Below, piece by piece: positions 55,029 to 63,886 of a DNA stretch of 64,000 nucleotides. Positions within the stretch are counted from its first letter, which is position 1; each line of letters begins with the position of its first letter. The position numbers were made by a program, and so were the translations under genes. Where the stretch lies: positions 1-64,000 of the forward strand of contig JBPRGG010000010.1 of assembly GCA_051418075.1 (NCBI GenBank), written 5' to 3'. The notes under the pieces were generated by a model that saw nothing but the letters and a program-made list of their open reading frames with translations, searched no databases and was not told the origin of the DNA. Source of the stretch: JBPRGG01 sp051418075. GTDB taxonomy: Bacteria; Bacteroidota; Bacteroidia; Cytophagales; Cyclobacteriaceae.

Positions 55029-56552
55029 TCAAAGATCGATTTGCCTTGCAATCTCTTTCCATCCATTTCCCCGATCCAGCATTTTACTTAATTCATGCAT
55101 TAACTCCTCATTTTGCGGATCGTTGGCAATACTTTTATTCTCATCCGGATCAATTTGGTGATCGAATAAATCCCGGGCCAATAGTTCACCGGTACTTAAC
55201 CTGACCCATTCAGTATACCGGTAGCGGTCTGTTTGCACGGTATAACCCATGATTGCTTTTTCAGGATCATTTCTGTTACTTTCGGGCCAGTAACTGAGGG
55301 CACCTGCTTTCCATTTCTTGCCTGGGTTTTCAATCAGAGGAGCAAAACTGGTGCCTTGTAAATGATCCGGTAATTCCAGTCCAGCCAATTGGCAAAGCGA
55401 CGGATAAATGTCCACAAATTCTACCAAAGCATTGGTTTGGGCTGGTTTCTGACCAGGAACTTTTATGATCATTGGCACATGATTATCCAGGTTAAACTGT
55501 GTATGTTTGCACCACATGTCATGTTCTCCCAACTTCCAACCGTGATCACCCCAGAGAATTACAATGGTATTTTCATCCAGTCCATTCACCTTCAATCCCT
55601 CCAGCAATCGGCCAATTTGGGCATCAATGTAGGAGACAGAGGCATAATAACCATGCCTTAAGGTGTTTTTTAAGGTGTCGTTAAAAGCTGTTTTACCTTT
55701 TGGAATTCCGTAATAGTTTCTTAATTCGCCAAAATTATAATCGAAATACTGGCTCACACTTTGAGGATGATAGGGGTTGTCTGCCTGACCAATTTCATTT
55801 GCATCATACATATCCCAGTATTTTCTTGGAGCATTAAAAGGCAAATGAGGTTTTTTATAACCTACCGCCATAAAAAAAGGGCTTACTGAATTTTTAAGCA
55901 GGCCCAGCTTTTCAATGGCCATGTCAGTCATTCTACCATCATGATAGGCATTGTCGGGTACATCCGGCCATTCGAAAGCAGGGCCTCGTCCTCCACCTGG
56001 CTGGTTGCGATGCTCCCGGTACCAGTTATCATATGTTTCCACTATTGCTTTGGATTCGCCGGCAAGATAGCCTCTTCCTGTCTCTTCAGTTTCTACTTGG
56101 TGGTAGTCATTTCCAAGTTGTATATCATAATCAATACCATGATGATAAATTTTGCCGGCGGCCCATATTTTATAACCGTTATTCTCAAAATGCTGGTCAA
56201 GGGTAAGGATTCCGGGAGCATCTTCTTGCAGCGATTTGCAATTGTAAATGTTTAAGGTGTCAGGCCTTAAGCCTGACAACAGACTAGCCCTGGAAGCCAT
56301 ACAAATAGGCTGTTGACAATAGGCTCGTTTAAAGATCAAACCCTCCGCGGCCAATTTATCAATATTGGGACTTTTGATTTGCGTATTTCCGTAGGCACCC
56401 AATTCAGGGCGCAAATCATCAATGGCAATGAAAAGGATGTTTGGCTTTTGTTTTTCCGATTGACATGATAGGGAAAATCCGGAGACAAGAAACAGAAAAA
56501 AGAAAAGTTTCAACTTATCCATAAAGGTGGTTATTCTGGATTTGGTTTTCAA
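55029..56552 (-). CDS. Iduronate-2-sulfatase-like lipoprotein
   Basis: 507 residues; the Met at residue 11 is a possible start. Lipobox FSLSC (Cys30). Metal Asp pair in AIDDLRPE (45-46), formylglycine site CMASR at Cys84, RPDTLNIYN, WAAGKIYH, YKKPHLPF and LWGDHGWKLGEHDMWCKHTQF, a set typical of iduronate-2-sulfatase-like enzymes. The motif has Ala where most have Pro (C-x-A-x-R). It is transcribed alone, opposite to locus 2, but its presence fits the uronate sulfate theme. Confidence 0.92.
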   Translation of the reverse strand: MKTKSRITTFMDKLKLFFFLFLVSGFSLSCQSEKQKPNILFIAIDDLRPELGAYGNTQIKSPNIDKLAAEGLIFKRAYCQQPICMASRASLLSGLRPDTLNIYNCKSLQEDAPGILTLDQHFENNGYKIWAAGKIYHHGIDYDIQLGNDYHQVETEETGRGYLAGESKAIVETYDNWYREHRNQPGGGRGPAFEWPDVPDNAYHDGRMTDMAIEKLGLLKNSVSPFFMAVGYKKPHLPFNAPRKYWDMYDANEIGQADNPYHPQSVSQYFDYNFGELRNYYGIPKGKTAFNDTLKNTLRHGYYASVSYIDAQIGRLLEGLKVNGLDENTIVILWGDHGWKLGEHDMWCKHTQFNLDNHVPMIIKVPGQKPAQTNALVEFVDIYPSLCQLAGLELPDHLQGTSFAPLIENPGKKWKAGALSYWPESNRNDPEKAIMGYTVQTDRYRYTEWVRLSTGELLARDLFDHQIDPDENKSIANDPQNEELMHELSKMLDRGNGWKEIARQIDL

Positions 56553-56557
56553 TTATG

Positions 56558-56723
56558 CTAGTGTGTTAATTACTAAATTAATTCACCATTTTCACCCTTC
56601 TTTTTCCTTTATACTGCGTTAAAATTTTCAACCGTAACGCTGCTATGCTCTCAAATTTTGCCTTGTCTAAAGAAAAAATAATAGCAAAAATTTAGTAAAC
56701 CAATTTAATAATTAACACACTAG
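56558..56723. mobile_element. MITE-like element with 22-base terminal inverted repeats
   Basis: A 166-base unit bounded by CTAGTGTGTTAATTA... (56558-56579) and its inverted complement ...TAATTAACACACTAG (56702-56723), matching at 21 of 22 bases. The interior contains a second, imperfect dyad (CTTTATACTGCG... and ...GCCTTGTCTAAAG). It has no gene. No target duplication is evident at the flanks. It sits immediately upstream of the iduronate-sulfatase-like gene and could carry its promoter or be a mobile insertion. Confidence 0.6.
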
Positions 56724-56848
56724 AGAAAAGATTTTTTGTTGTAAATAAATAAGCACATGATTCATTGCGAATATACTAATTTTAGAAATTCTATGGGGTA
56801 AAAATAATTAATAAGGCAATACAAAAAGATTAAATTCCAATTATTTAG

Positions 56849-57190
56849 CGGTGGGAATTATTTAACCGGGAACTGGAAGAAATAGATATCTTGCTGGAGG
56901 GAAGCAGCAACGAGCCGGAAGCTGATCTGTTGTCAGGCCTGAATGTTTCGCATAATCCGTTTAGTGAGTTCGTAAACTTTAGCTTTGATCTGGAAGAAAC
57001 CTCAGAGGTCAGTATTGAGATCTTTGATGTGCATGGAAAGCTGATCGACCAAATCAGCCGGAATTGTAAGTCCGGATTGCAGCAGATTAAATGGGAAGCA
57101 AATGGAGATATTTTGAAGGGAGGCAAAACCCTGCTTTACAGGTTCAGGGCCGGGGCAGTTGAGTATACTGGTAAATTACTGGTCAAATAA
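56849..57190 (+). pseudogene. Orphan C-terminal tail with type IX secretion sorting domain
   Basis: An open frame from just after a stop at 56846-56848 ends at 57188-57190. It reads RWELFNRELEEIDILLEG, then a typical type A sorting domain: LNVSHNPFSEFVNFSFDLEE, VSIEIFDVHGKLID, and a final YTGKLLVK. Such tails are normally the last ~80 residues of a large secreted protein; here the body of the protein is missing and no ATG start is present. This is the remnant of a deleted or rearranged gene. Confidence 0.7.
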
Positions 57191-57487
57191 CAATAGACGA
57201 TATTATCGGTTCCAGGAACTACCCGGTAAAGCAAAAAAATACAGCCAGATCATTCTTTTAAATGGACGGTCTCGGCTTCTGCATATGCTGGTCCTTTGAA
57301 ATCGAAAAGCTAATCCAAAAGTTAGTATCCAGAAATTTAGAAACTAACATTTACCTTAATTTTGGCATACAACCTTGGTTTAGGTTCATTCTCCGGGATC
57401 AATACTGGTCAGATATCAATGAATCATTCCATTTGCCTGGATTAATAATATCATATCCGTGATATAAAAACTGACCTTTCAAACCCC
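57191..57487. other. Intergenic region with no recognised gene
   Basis: Between the sorting-domain remnant and the thermonuclease gene, which points the opposite way. ATATCA (57448-57453) and TGATAT (57460-57465) make a small dyad near the end of the thermonuclease gene. No other signal was seen. Confidence 0.4.
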
Positions 57488-58117
57488 TCAATAACAATAT
57501 CCACAAGGCTTCCTGCCTTCTGTTTTAGCCTGGTTTAAGGTCACCTTTACCACTTTTGCCTGACAACGACGTAATCCCCGGCAATAACCCTGGTGATAGG
57601 CTTTGCTGGATTTGCTGTCACAAACCAGCACATAGCCGGAAGGCAGTTGATCTGATGGTTTGGGATCAGTTCCTCCCTTTCGGTAATCCCAGGGAGCTAT
57701 ATAGGAACCAGACCACAAACCTACTTTTGATTGGCGGGCCTTAATTTCCAGGCGGGCCAGACTTTTTTCCTGGTTGTATTCCTTATAATGCCAGGCCAAT
57801 CCTCGCTTCAAAAGTTCATGTTCCAATTGTTTGCCCCGGTAAAAAACCCTGGCCACCTTTCTGCCATATCGGTCTTCTTTCAGGATCTGGATGGCTACCT
57901 GCTGGTCCAGGATTTCCTTAACCACAAATTCCTTGGCTTCCAACCCGAAGGGCTGGGTCATTTCCGGACAATCGATGCCTTCCACCCGAATGGTAATTTT
58001 TTCTCCCTGCCGGCTGAGCATCCTAAAAGTATCACCATCTGAAACATACACCACTGTACCGGTGAGTTCAACCTGGATCAGCCAAACAATAAACCACCTG
58101 ATTAATATGAGCATCAT
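57488..58117 (-). CDS. Secreted thermonuclease-family nuclease with C-terminal cysteine motif
   Basis: 209 residues with an N-terminal membrane/signal segment (1-17). The staphylococcal nuclease fold is clear: VSDGDTFRM (calcium ligands Asp27 and Asp29), IRVEGIDCPE with Arg44, GLEAKEF with Glu60 as the probable base, EDRYGRKVARV with Arg86. The C-terminal ~45 residues have CDSKSSKAYH, YCRGLRRC and PCGYCY, which form a probable metal-binding module also seen in other Bacteroidota family members. A well-formed promoter lies at 58147-58176. The product probably degrades extracellular or periplasmic nucleic acids. Confidence 0.93.
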   Translation of the reverse strand: MMLILIRWFIVWLIQVELTGTVVYVSDGDTFRMLSRQGEKITIRVEGIDCPEMTQPFGLEAKEFVVKEILDQQVAIQILKEDRYGRKVARVFYRGKQLEHELLKRGLAWHYKEYNQEKSLARLEIKARQSKVGLWSGSYIAPWDYRKGGTDPKPSDQLPSGYVLVCDSKSSKAYHQGYCRGLRRCQAKVVKVTLNQAKTEGRKPCGYCY

Positions 58118-58146
58118 TTATTTACAGGTTTTATGATCATGCGGAC

Positions 58147-58176
58147 CAAAATTACGCGGTTTTTAGTTTTCAGCAA
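58147..58176 (-). promoter_or_regulatory. Promoter of the thermonuclease gene
   Basis: On the minus strand TTG (58176-58174), exactly 19 bases, then TAATTTTG (58154-58147) fit the Bacteroidota TTG-N19-TAnnTTTG promoter without mismatch. The box ends 29 bases before the thermonuclease start codon. Confidence 0.7.
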
Positions 58177-58199
58177 TGACTTCCACTTTTTTCTAACCA

Positions 58200-58232
58200 G
58201 GGAAGGAAGTGAGGGATCATCCTCACCTTCCC
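58200..58232. terminator. Hairpin after the OmpA-domain protein gene
   Basis: GGGAAGGAAGTGAGG (58200-58214) pairs with CCTCACCTTCCC (58221-58232) with a three-base bulge, around a six-base loop. The T-run is on the plus-strand side rather than after the minus-strand stem, so it is a weak intrinsic terminator for the OmpA-domain gene; it could be a transcript end signal of another type. Confidence 0.4.
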
Positions 58233-58239
58233 ATACTTT

Positions 58240-60702
58240 TTATTTTATTCCTGTTAACCGATCCATTTCAGCCATATCATGCTCGGTAATTAAGCCCTGT
58301 TGATTCAGTTTTTTCAGCAATTGCTGGGCCATTTCTATGGTTTGCTGGGCCTGGAAATATTTCCCCATCCAGATCAGGTGATCAGCCAGGGCCAATACAT
58401 CCTGTTCGCTGGCTGCCGACATATGTTTTAGAAAATACTGCTGCAATTTCCTCAGGCTGGAATAAACTTCTTTGGTATGACGGTAACTTTGATCATGACG
58501 AATGCTATAACTGATCTTCAAATGCAGGTTCAGGTAAAGCTGGTACATTTGCATGGGACATAATATGTCATTGATACTGATCAGGTGGTTCATCAGCCGG
58601 TTCATTTTATGGAAATCCACCGCCTCATCATAATATCGGTTATTCCATACATCCCAGTTGAATATATTATAGGACAGGAATTCATACAGGTCAAACTCCA
58701 TATAATCATCTGAACGGACAGCTAATTTTTTGATGTCCTGATCGTCCTCCATGATCCTTTTCTTTAGGAAAAAATAATATCCGGAATGAGGCAACTGGTA
58801 ATTTAACGGGGCATCAAATGACACTTCATGAGGATTCTTGTTGTTTTTATTTTGCTGGTCCTGTTCGGTGGAATCCAGTCGGTAACAGCTTAATTGACCC
58901 ACAAAATCACGGGACTGCTTGTTTACATAATCCATCTCATTGAGGATCAGGGGATAAAATACAGGTTTTTCCGGCCATTTGAATTTACAAATGACTTCTG
59001 GAGAAATTTCACCAGCCTCCAGTTTTTCAAAGGAATACAGTTGTATATCAATAGCCTGGCTTTGCAGATACCTTTGCCGGTGCTTGTTATAATCCACCTG
59101 GTACAATTCATACAATACGGCATCGTAGGCCCTGGCAATAACATCCTCCCGGTCATCGTATACATTCGGCAAGTTTTTCATATCATCCAACAGCATGCTG
59201 TAAAACCGTACCTTGTCCATTAAAGGGGGGCTAAAGGATAGAAGTTCCTGATACACCGACCTGCTCAATTTGCCGGCTCTTACCATTCTTTTCAAAAAAT
59301 CATCCACCGATAATATTTTTAGTTGCACCCTGAAAGAAGCTTCCTGGTTTTCCAGGGAGTAAGTAGCCAATATCTTCAGCAGTTTATAATATTGTTTGAT
59401 GGCATACCGGGTCTGATCAATGGTATCAGCCTGGTGATAAAACTGTAATTTAAGAATTGCTTTTCGCTGCACCGCCAGCGAATCCTGCCATTGAATGTAT
59501 GTTTCCGGATCAGCTAGCAGGCTTTTGACATAGGACCTGGAAGAATCCGCCAGGTATTGCCAGGAGGTGTTTTTGATTTGCTGATTAAATCGCTCCCAGT
59601 TCTCATCAGTTTTAAGTTCTACCAGTTCGATCGAATCCTGGTTGTAATCCTGCAGCAGGCTCAGTATGACCCTGGATCTTTCCTGTTGCAACCTGTGGTT
59701 GATGGAATCGGCTCCTTCCACCGAGGCATAAGCAAATACCTTGGCCTTACGGATTGTATAAGAACTGTCATTCATCATCTTTACAATATCTTTCACGTCA
59801 TTGGAAGTAACCTCACTTTTACTTTGCTCAAAATAGATGGTAAATGTCTTGTAGCCTCGTAACTGCTCCAGGGGGCGGTAAGGCTGAAATTGATACCTTT
59901 TCAGGTTCAGGCCATTGATCTTTTTGAAATAAGTAAACCGGTTAAAGGGTTTACAATTAGCCATTTCATACTGATTCAGGAATCTGGCAGGCTGGCCATA
60001 CAATGTATCAAATTGCAGCGTAGCCATCCAGGCATTTTTCTGGAAAAAGTCCAGGCTGAAATCACCGGAAGGGACAGCCTGAAAGGTAATATTCCAGGGG
60101 CCATCATCAGCTTTGATGATCCGGCTATTGTATTTCCGGTTTTTAAGAAAACGAACCAATTCCTTATGGTCTGCCCGGAATTCCTTATATTGCCTGGCTA
60201 ATTTTTGGCTGTTCCTGGTATCAATGTTCAGATCAGGCAGGGCCTTTATGGTTTTATATAAGGATTTATAACTGGTGATTGACTCATCCACATGCACTGG
60301 TAAACTGGTCAGGATCTGCTGGTAAACATTCAACTGCCGGGGTAAATAACGATCATAATAATTGGTCATCAGCTGATCCCTGATCTCATCCCCGTTTAAG
60401 ATGTATACCTGTTGACCGATATTCAATTCCAGTTGGTCTTTTTTATGGTTAAAGATCTTGGCCAGGTAACGGGGATCCTGGAACCGGATGTGGAGCTGCT
60501 GGCTGGTACTGTCATAACGGTAGGAGAGACCACAATTGGCCAGTGCATATTGGCTTTTACGCATTTTAGCTTCATTGACTGGGGCAAAATTCAATTTGCG
60601 AAAAGCAATGGGTTGATCCTGACCCAATAGTTGATGAGTCATAAGTAAGATCTGGGTGATCAAGAAAAAACGGAAAAGTATGGGAAACATAATTTTTTTC
60701 AT
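58240..60702 (-). CDS. Large secreted protein with OmpA-like segment
   Basis: 820 residues with a signal peptide (cleaved after about Gly27, LLG|QDQ). Most of the chain is a helical region of unknown family (about 370-820) with many charged and aromatic residues. Residues ~285-352 resemble an OmpA-like domain: FTIYFEQSKSEVTSNDV, FAYASVEGADSINHRLQQERSRVILSLL, where the typical domain has an F-D-x-S-x-L start, a G-x-T-D-x-x-G turn and an R-A-x-x-V-x-x-Y-L end. The DTxG turn is altered here to ASVEGAD. It may bind peptidoglycan, or its helical part may anchor a surface complex. It is transcribed divergently from the sigma gene at 61178. Confidence 0.75.
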   Translation of the reverse strand: MKKIMFPILFRFFLITQILLMTHQLLGQDQPIAFRKLNFAPVNEAKMRKSQYALANCGLSYRYDSTSQQLHIRFQDPRYLAKIFNHKKDQLELNIGQQVYILNGDEIRDQLMTNYYDRYLPRQLNVYQQILTSLPVHVDESITSYKSLYKTIKALPDLNIDTRNSQKLARQYKEFRADHKELVRFLKNRKYNSRIIKADDGPWNITFQAVPSGDFSLDFFQKNAWMATLQFDTLYGQPARFLNQYEMANCKPFNRFTYFKKINGLNLKRYQFQPYRPLEQLRGYKTFTIYFEQSKSEVTSNDVKDIVKMMNDSSYTIRKAKVFAYASVEGADSINHRLQQERSRVILSLLQDYNQDSIELVELKTDENWERFNQQIKNTSWQYLADSSRSYVKSLLADPETYIQWQDSLAVQRKAILKLQFYHQADTIDQTRYAIKQYYKLLKILATYSLENQEASFRVQLKILSVDDFLKRMVRAGKLSRSVYQELLSFSPPLMDKVRFYSMLLDDMKNLPNVYDDREDVIARAYDAVLYELYQVDYNKHRQRYLQSQAIDIQLYSFEKLEAGEISPEVICKFKWPEKPVFYPLILNEMDYVNKQSRDFVGQLSCYRLDSTEQDQQNKNNKNPHEVSFDAPLNYQLPHSGYYFFLKKRIMEDDQDIKKLAVRSDDYMEFDLYEFLSYNIFNWDVWNNRYYDEAVDFHKMNRLMNHLISINDILCPMQMYQLYLNLHLKISYSIRHDQSYRHTKEVYSSLRKLQQYFLKHMSAASEQDVLALADHLIWMGKYFQAQQTIEMAQQLLKKLNQQGLITEHDMAEMDRLTGIK

Positions 60703-61177
60703 GTTTTTAATATTTTTATCCTTTCATTGCAGGCAGAAAGAAAGGTTACCGGTGATTCTGATTTTTTTTTGAAATTTTCAGGCAGCTGGCTGCCGGGATA
60801 TATCAGGTTGGGCATATTGGCTGGACCCACAATGGCATCTGCATTTTAAGTTGAGAATGCGCTTTCATCCTTAACTTTCGATCAAATAAATTTTTGGGAA
60901 TCTGCTTTTGGTCATCAACTGGCTCATACTCTGCATAGTTTTCAAAATAGATTATAGTACTAAAATAATCCCGTTCGAAAACTTTAAACAAAGAAATTTA
61001 TTTAGGCACAAAGCAAAAAAGTGCGGTAACCTTTTCCCTGTTTTGCAATACAATTTAAATCAAATGGTGAAAAGCAGGATGAAATATTACCCGTAGATGG
61101 TTTAAGTGCAATTTGCCTGAATATAAATATAGTATAAGGTTAATTTACCGGTTTATTTATAAAATCATTGAGAAATT
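60703..61177. other. Divergent intergenic region
   Basis: Between the OmpA-domain gene and the sigma gene. It is AT-rich at its sigma end. No promoter box of the TTG-N19-TAnnTTTG type was found for either gene, and two short opposing frames (60803-61096) have no family-like features. Confidence 0.45.
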
Positions 61178-61738
61178 ATGGATGATGCCGGTTTTGTAGC
61201 AGGAATCAAGCAAGGTGATCCCAAAATTGAGTCTCAATTTTACCGCCTCCACTACGCTACAGTGGAAAATTATATCCTGAAGAACAGCGGAAGCCCTGAA
61301 GATGCCCGTGATATCTATCAGGAGGCTGTGGTGGTGGTTTTTCACAAGATCAAAAAGGGTCAACTAAATCATCGGACCGCCAGCCTGTCTACTTTCATAT
61401 TTGCGGTGGCCAAAAATAAATGGCTGTACCAGCTAAGAAAAGATAAAAAAACAGAAGAAGTCGCTGTTCCAGTGGATAGCGTTTCCCATTTTCAGGAGCC
61501 GGAAGAACACCATTTGGAGCAGGAAGAACAGTTCAGGCAACTGGAAACAGTGCTGGGTATGATCAATGAGCTGTGTCTGAAGATCATTTTGGCTTTTTAC
61601 ATTGAAAAAATGTCCATAAAGCAGATGACTCAAAAATTTGAATACAAGGATGAAAATGGTATGAAAAAGAGAAAGTCCCTATGTATGAAGACTGCCCGGG
61701 AAAACCTGTTGATCATCCGTAAACAACGTGAATTATGA
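61178..61738 (+). CDS. ECF-type sigma factor
   Basis: 186 residues. Region 2 (about 15-85) has DARDIYQEAVVVVFHKI and RTASLSTFIFAVAKNKWLYQLRK. Region 4 (about 120-180) has the helix-turn-helix MSIKQMTQKFEYKDENGMKKRKSLCMKTARENLL, where the turn contains an inserted lysine-rich segment before the recognition helix. This form occurs in some Bacteroidota sigma factors. The next gene begins inside its stop codon (ATGA overlap). Confidence 0.9.
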   Translation: MDDAGFVAGIKQGDPKIESQFYRLHYATVENYILKNSGSPEDARDIYQEAVVVVFHKIKKGQLNHRTASLSTFIFAVAKNKWLYQLRKDKKTEEVAVPVDSVSHFQEPEEHHLEQEEQFRQLETVLGMINELCLKIILAFYIEKMSIKQMTQKFEYKDENGMKKRKSLCMKTARENLLIIRKQREL

Positions 61739-62802
61739 AAGACTATTCTGAACTGATTGATAAATTATGTGATGGCACAGTCAACCCGGCTGAGCAGGAA
61801 CAAGCTGATCACCTGATCCGGCAAGACCCTGAATTTGCCCGCCAAATAGAGGCCCAGCGGGATATTATTGAGCACCTGGAGATGCTGGCGCAAAGAGATC
61901 GGGTAAAGCAATACCATCAGGAGTACCTTCAAGGAGAAACCAAAACCATTCCATTTTACCGGAAAACCTGGTGGATGGCTGCTTCGGTGCTTTTGTTTGT
62001 TTCGGCAGCTACTTTTGCCTTTATAAAGATCGTTATACCGGATACCCAACGGTTTACGGAGCAGGTTTTTCATTCCAACCAACCTGACCTGGCAAAAATC
62101 CCGCAGTTGAAAATTCAGCAGTACCATTTGCAGGCTGACCAGGATATGCAGGTGACCGGTGAAGCAGGTACCCAACTGGCTTTTCCGGCCGGATGTCTGT
62201 TGGATCAGAGGGGATTTACCTATTCCGGCCCTTACAATTTGCACCTGATGGAAGTGACTGACCAGAAGGTCATTCGGAAAATGGTGGCTCCGGACCAGGA
62301 ATTCAGCCGTTTGTTTTATATCAAAATCCAGGAGCAGGCTGCTATCCTTTCTATTGACCCATTAATGCCGCCATTGTTATTAGAGCAAGATAAGTTATTT
62401 AAAGGCCGAATCGATCAGGAAAAACTGGTGTTCAAGCCGGCCCTGGTTACCACCGACCTGGTTCCCCTGCTGGAGGTCAATTCATATATGGAAGAATATC
62501 AAAGGTATCAGAGAGGGCAGGAATTGTTGGATTCCATCGGCCTGTATTATGAATTGGCCGGTGATCAGTACCGGTTGAAAAACGGCCATGGCCTGCAGTT
62601 GGGTAAGGCGTTTGTAGAAGAGACCAGACAGTTTGTGGAAGCATACCAGTCAGAACCTGTGGCCATTAGGAAAGCGGCCAAAGCCTGGCAGATCTATACC
62701 CGGCAGCGCCAGATCCAGGTCAACCAGACCACTGGTGATGGTCAGCCCAATTGGTGGGAAGGAAGAGAAGTGCTGGAATTTGGCTGGTATGGGGTGAGGT
62801 AA
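61735..62802 (+). CDS. Membrane protein, probable non-FecR anti-sigma factor
   Basis: 355 residues that overlap the sigma gene by 4 bases (ATGA). The first ~75 residues are cytoplasmic and zinc-finger-free, with a helical DPEFARQIEAQRDIIEHLEML block of the kind seen in anti-sigma N-termini. One membrane span lies at about 81-103 (WWMAASVLLFVSAATFAFIKI), and the periplasmic part has no recognisable domain and no FecR signature. Position and layout support an anti-sigma role; direct binding is inference. It was not possible to name its family. Confidence 0.7.
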   Translation: MKDYSELIDKLCDGTVNPAEQEQADHLIRQDPEFARQIEAQRDIIEHLEMLAQRDRVKQYHQEYLQGETKTIPFYRKTWWMAASVLLFVSAATFAFIKIVIPDTQRFTEQVFHSNQPDLAKIPQLKIQQYHLQADQDMQVTGEAGTQLAFPAGCLLDQRGFTYSGPYNLHLMEVTDQKVIRKMVAPDQEFSRLFYIKIQEQAAILSIDPLMPPLLLEQDKLFKGRIDQEKLVFKPALVTTDLVPLLEVNSYMEEYQRYQRGQELLDSIGLYYELAGDQYRLKNGHGLQLGKAFVEETRQFVEAYQSEPVAIRKAAKAWQIYTRQRQIQVNQTTGDGQPNWWEGREVLEFGWYGVR

Positions 62803-62840
62803 AATCTTTAAAATTAGTAGAACAGCGAACTGGCATTGTT

Positions 62841-63233
62841 CTATGAAAGGTCAGCCCTGAGATGAAATATGATTTGTGTAGACGAACCATCAGAAAGGGC
62901 TAAGTCGCGGAAGCAAAGGATGTTGGGTTTTAATTCTTTCCGAAATATCCGCCGGTGGTAGCTGCGGGCCTTCATCATCAGGGCAAACCCAGCCAGTTGG
63001 GCCGCCCGCTCATCTATTTCAAAACCAAACAGGTTATTTTCTATGATCAGTTGCGGAATTTCACCGGGGTTGTACCCTTCCTCTTCATAGATTTTGGAAA
63101 ATAATTCAAAGGCATACACCAGGATATGACCGCTGCCACAGGCCTGGTCCAGCAGGGTGATTTCCTCCACCGAATTCACCTGCAGGAAATCATACCAAAT
63201 TTGGCCGATTACCCTATCTGAAAAATATAGCAT
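62841..63233 (-). pseudogene. PglX/type II N6-adenine methyltransferase fragment
   Basis: 130 residues with the SAM-binding motif LLDQACGSGHILVYAFELF (DQACGSG in place of DPACGSG) and the following FEIDERAAQLAGFALMMKAR block. This is the N-terminal catalytic part of a BREX-1 PglX or type IIG-like methyltransferase. Such proteins are usually more than 1,000 residues long; here both ends are missing, so it is a relic of a defence system. Its 5' end abuts the fragment of an ATPase gene on the opposite strand. Confidence 0.75.
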
Positions 63234-63886
63234 TGGAAGATCGCATAGTTTTAGACTACCTGAAAAATATATATCAGGCTATTTTATTCAAGGATGTCAC
63301 ACTCAGATTTGACATCAGAAATGCTGCTTTATTGGAGCGACTGAGTCTGTATGTGGCGGATAATATTGGTAATCTTGTTTCAGCTCAAAAGATCAGCAAA
63401 TTCCTGAAATCTCAGCATCAGCAGGTTTCAATCACTATCATATTGAATTATCTGCAATACCTTGTGAATGCATTTTTTATTTTCAAAGTACCCAGAAATG
63501 ACCTGAAAGGAAAGAAGATCCTGGAAGTAGGTGAGAAATATTATATGGAGGATTTAGGCATCAGGCATGCTTTGCGAAATTATCGTAGCAATGATATGGG
63601 TTAAATTTTTGAAAATGTTGTTTTCATCCATTTGCAAATTTGGGGGTATGAAGTGACTATAGGCAAGTTATATGAGAAAGAAATAGATTTTGTTTGTCAA
63701 AAGGAGGGTAATATCCTATATATTCAGGTATGTTTATCTCTTGCCGACGATAACACTAAAAAAAGAGAATATGGAAATTTAGAAGCCATTAAAGACAATT
63801 ACTGAAAAACCGTAGTTACCGGCTACGAATATGAGACAGATAATGTCAGAGGCATTGAAACCTGGAATGTGAGAAAATTTTTATAG
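63206..63886 (+). pseudogene. DUF4143-type ATPase, C-terminal remnant with two in-frame stops
   Basis: From about 63206 (GRLPYLKN) one frame reads DRIVLDYLKNIYQAILFKDV, ADNIGNLVSAQKISKFLKSQ, EVGEKYYMEDLGIRHALR, then a TAA at 63602-63604, then IFENVVFIHLQIWGYEVTIGK and EKEIDFVC, a second stop (TGA, 63803-63805) and a last stop at 63884-63886. This is the DUF4143/PD-(D/E)XK half of a AAA+ ATPase of the type often found near toxin or defence genes. The P-loop ATPase half is missing. Two stops in an otherwise intact frame show decay without frameshift. Confidence 0.75.

Noticed and set aside
60803..61096. Two opposing 62-codon ORFs before the sigma gene
   Set aside because: They overlap each other in an intergenic region and have no family-like features.
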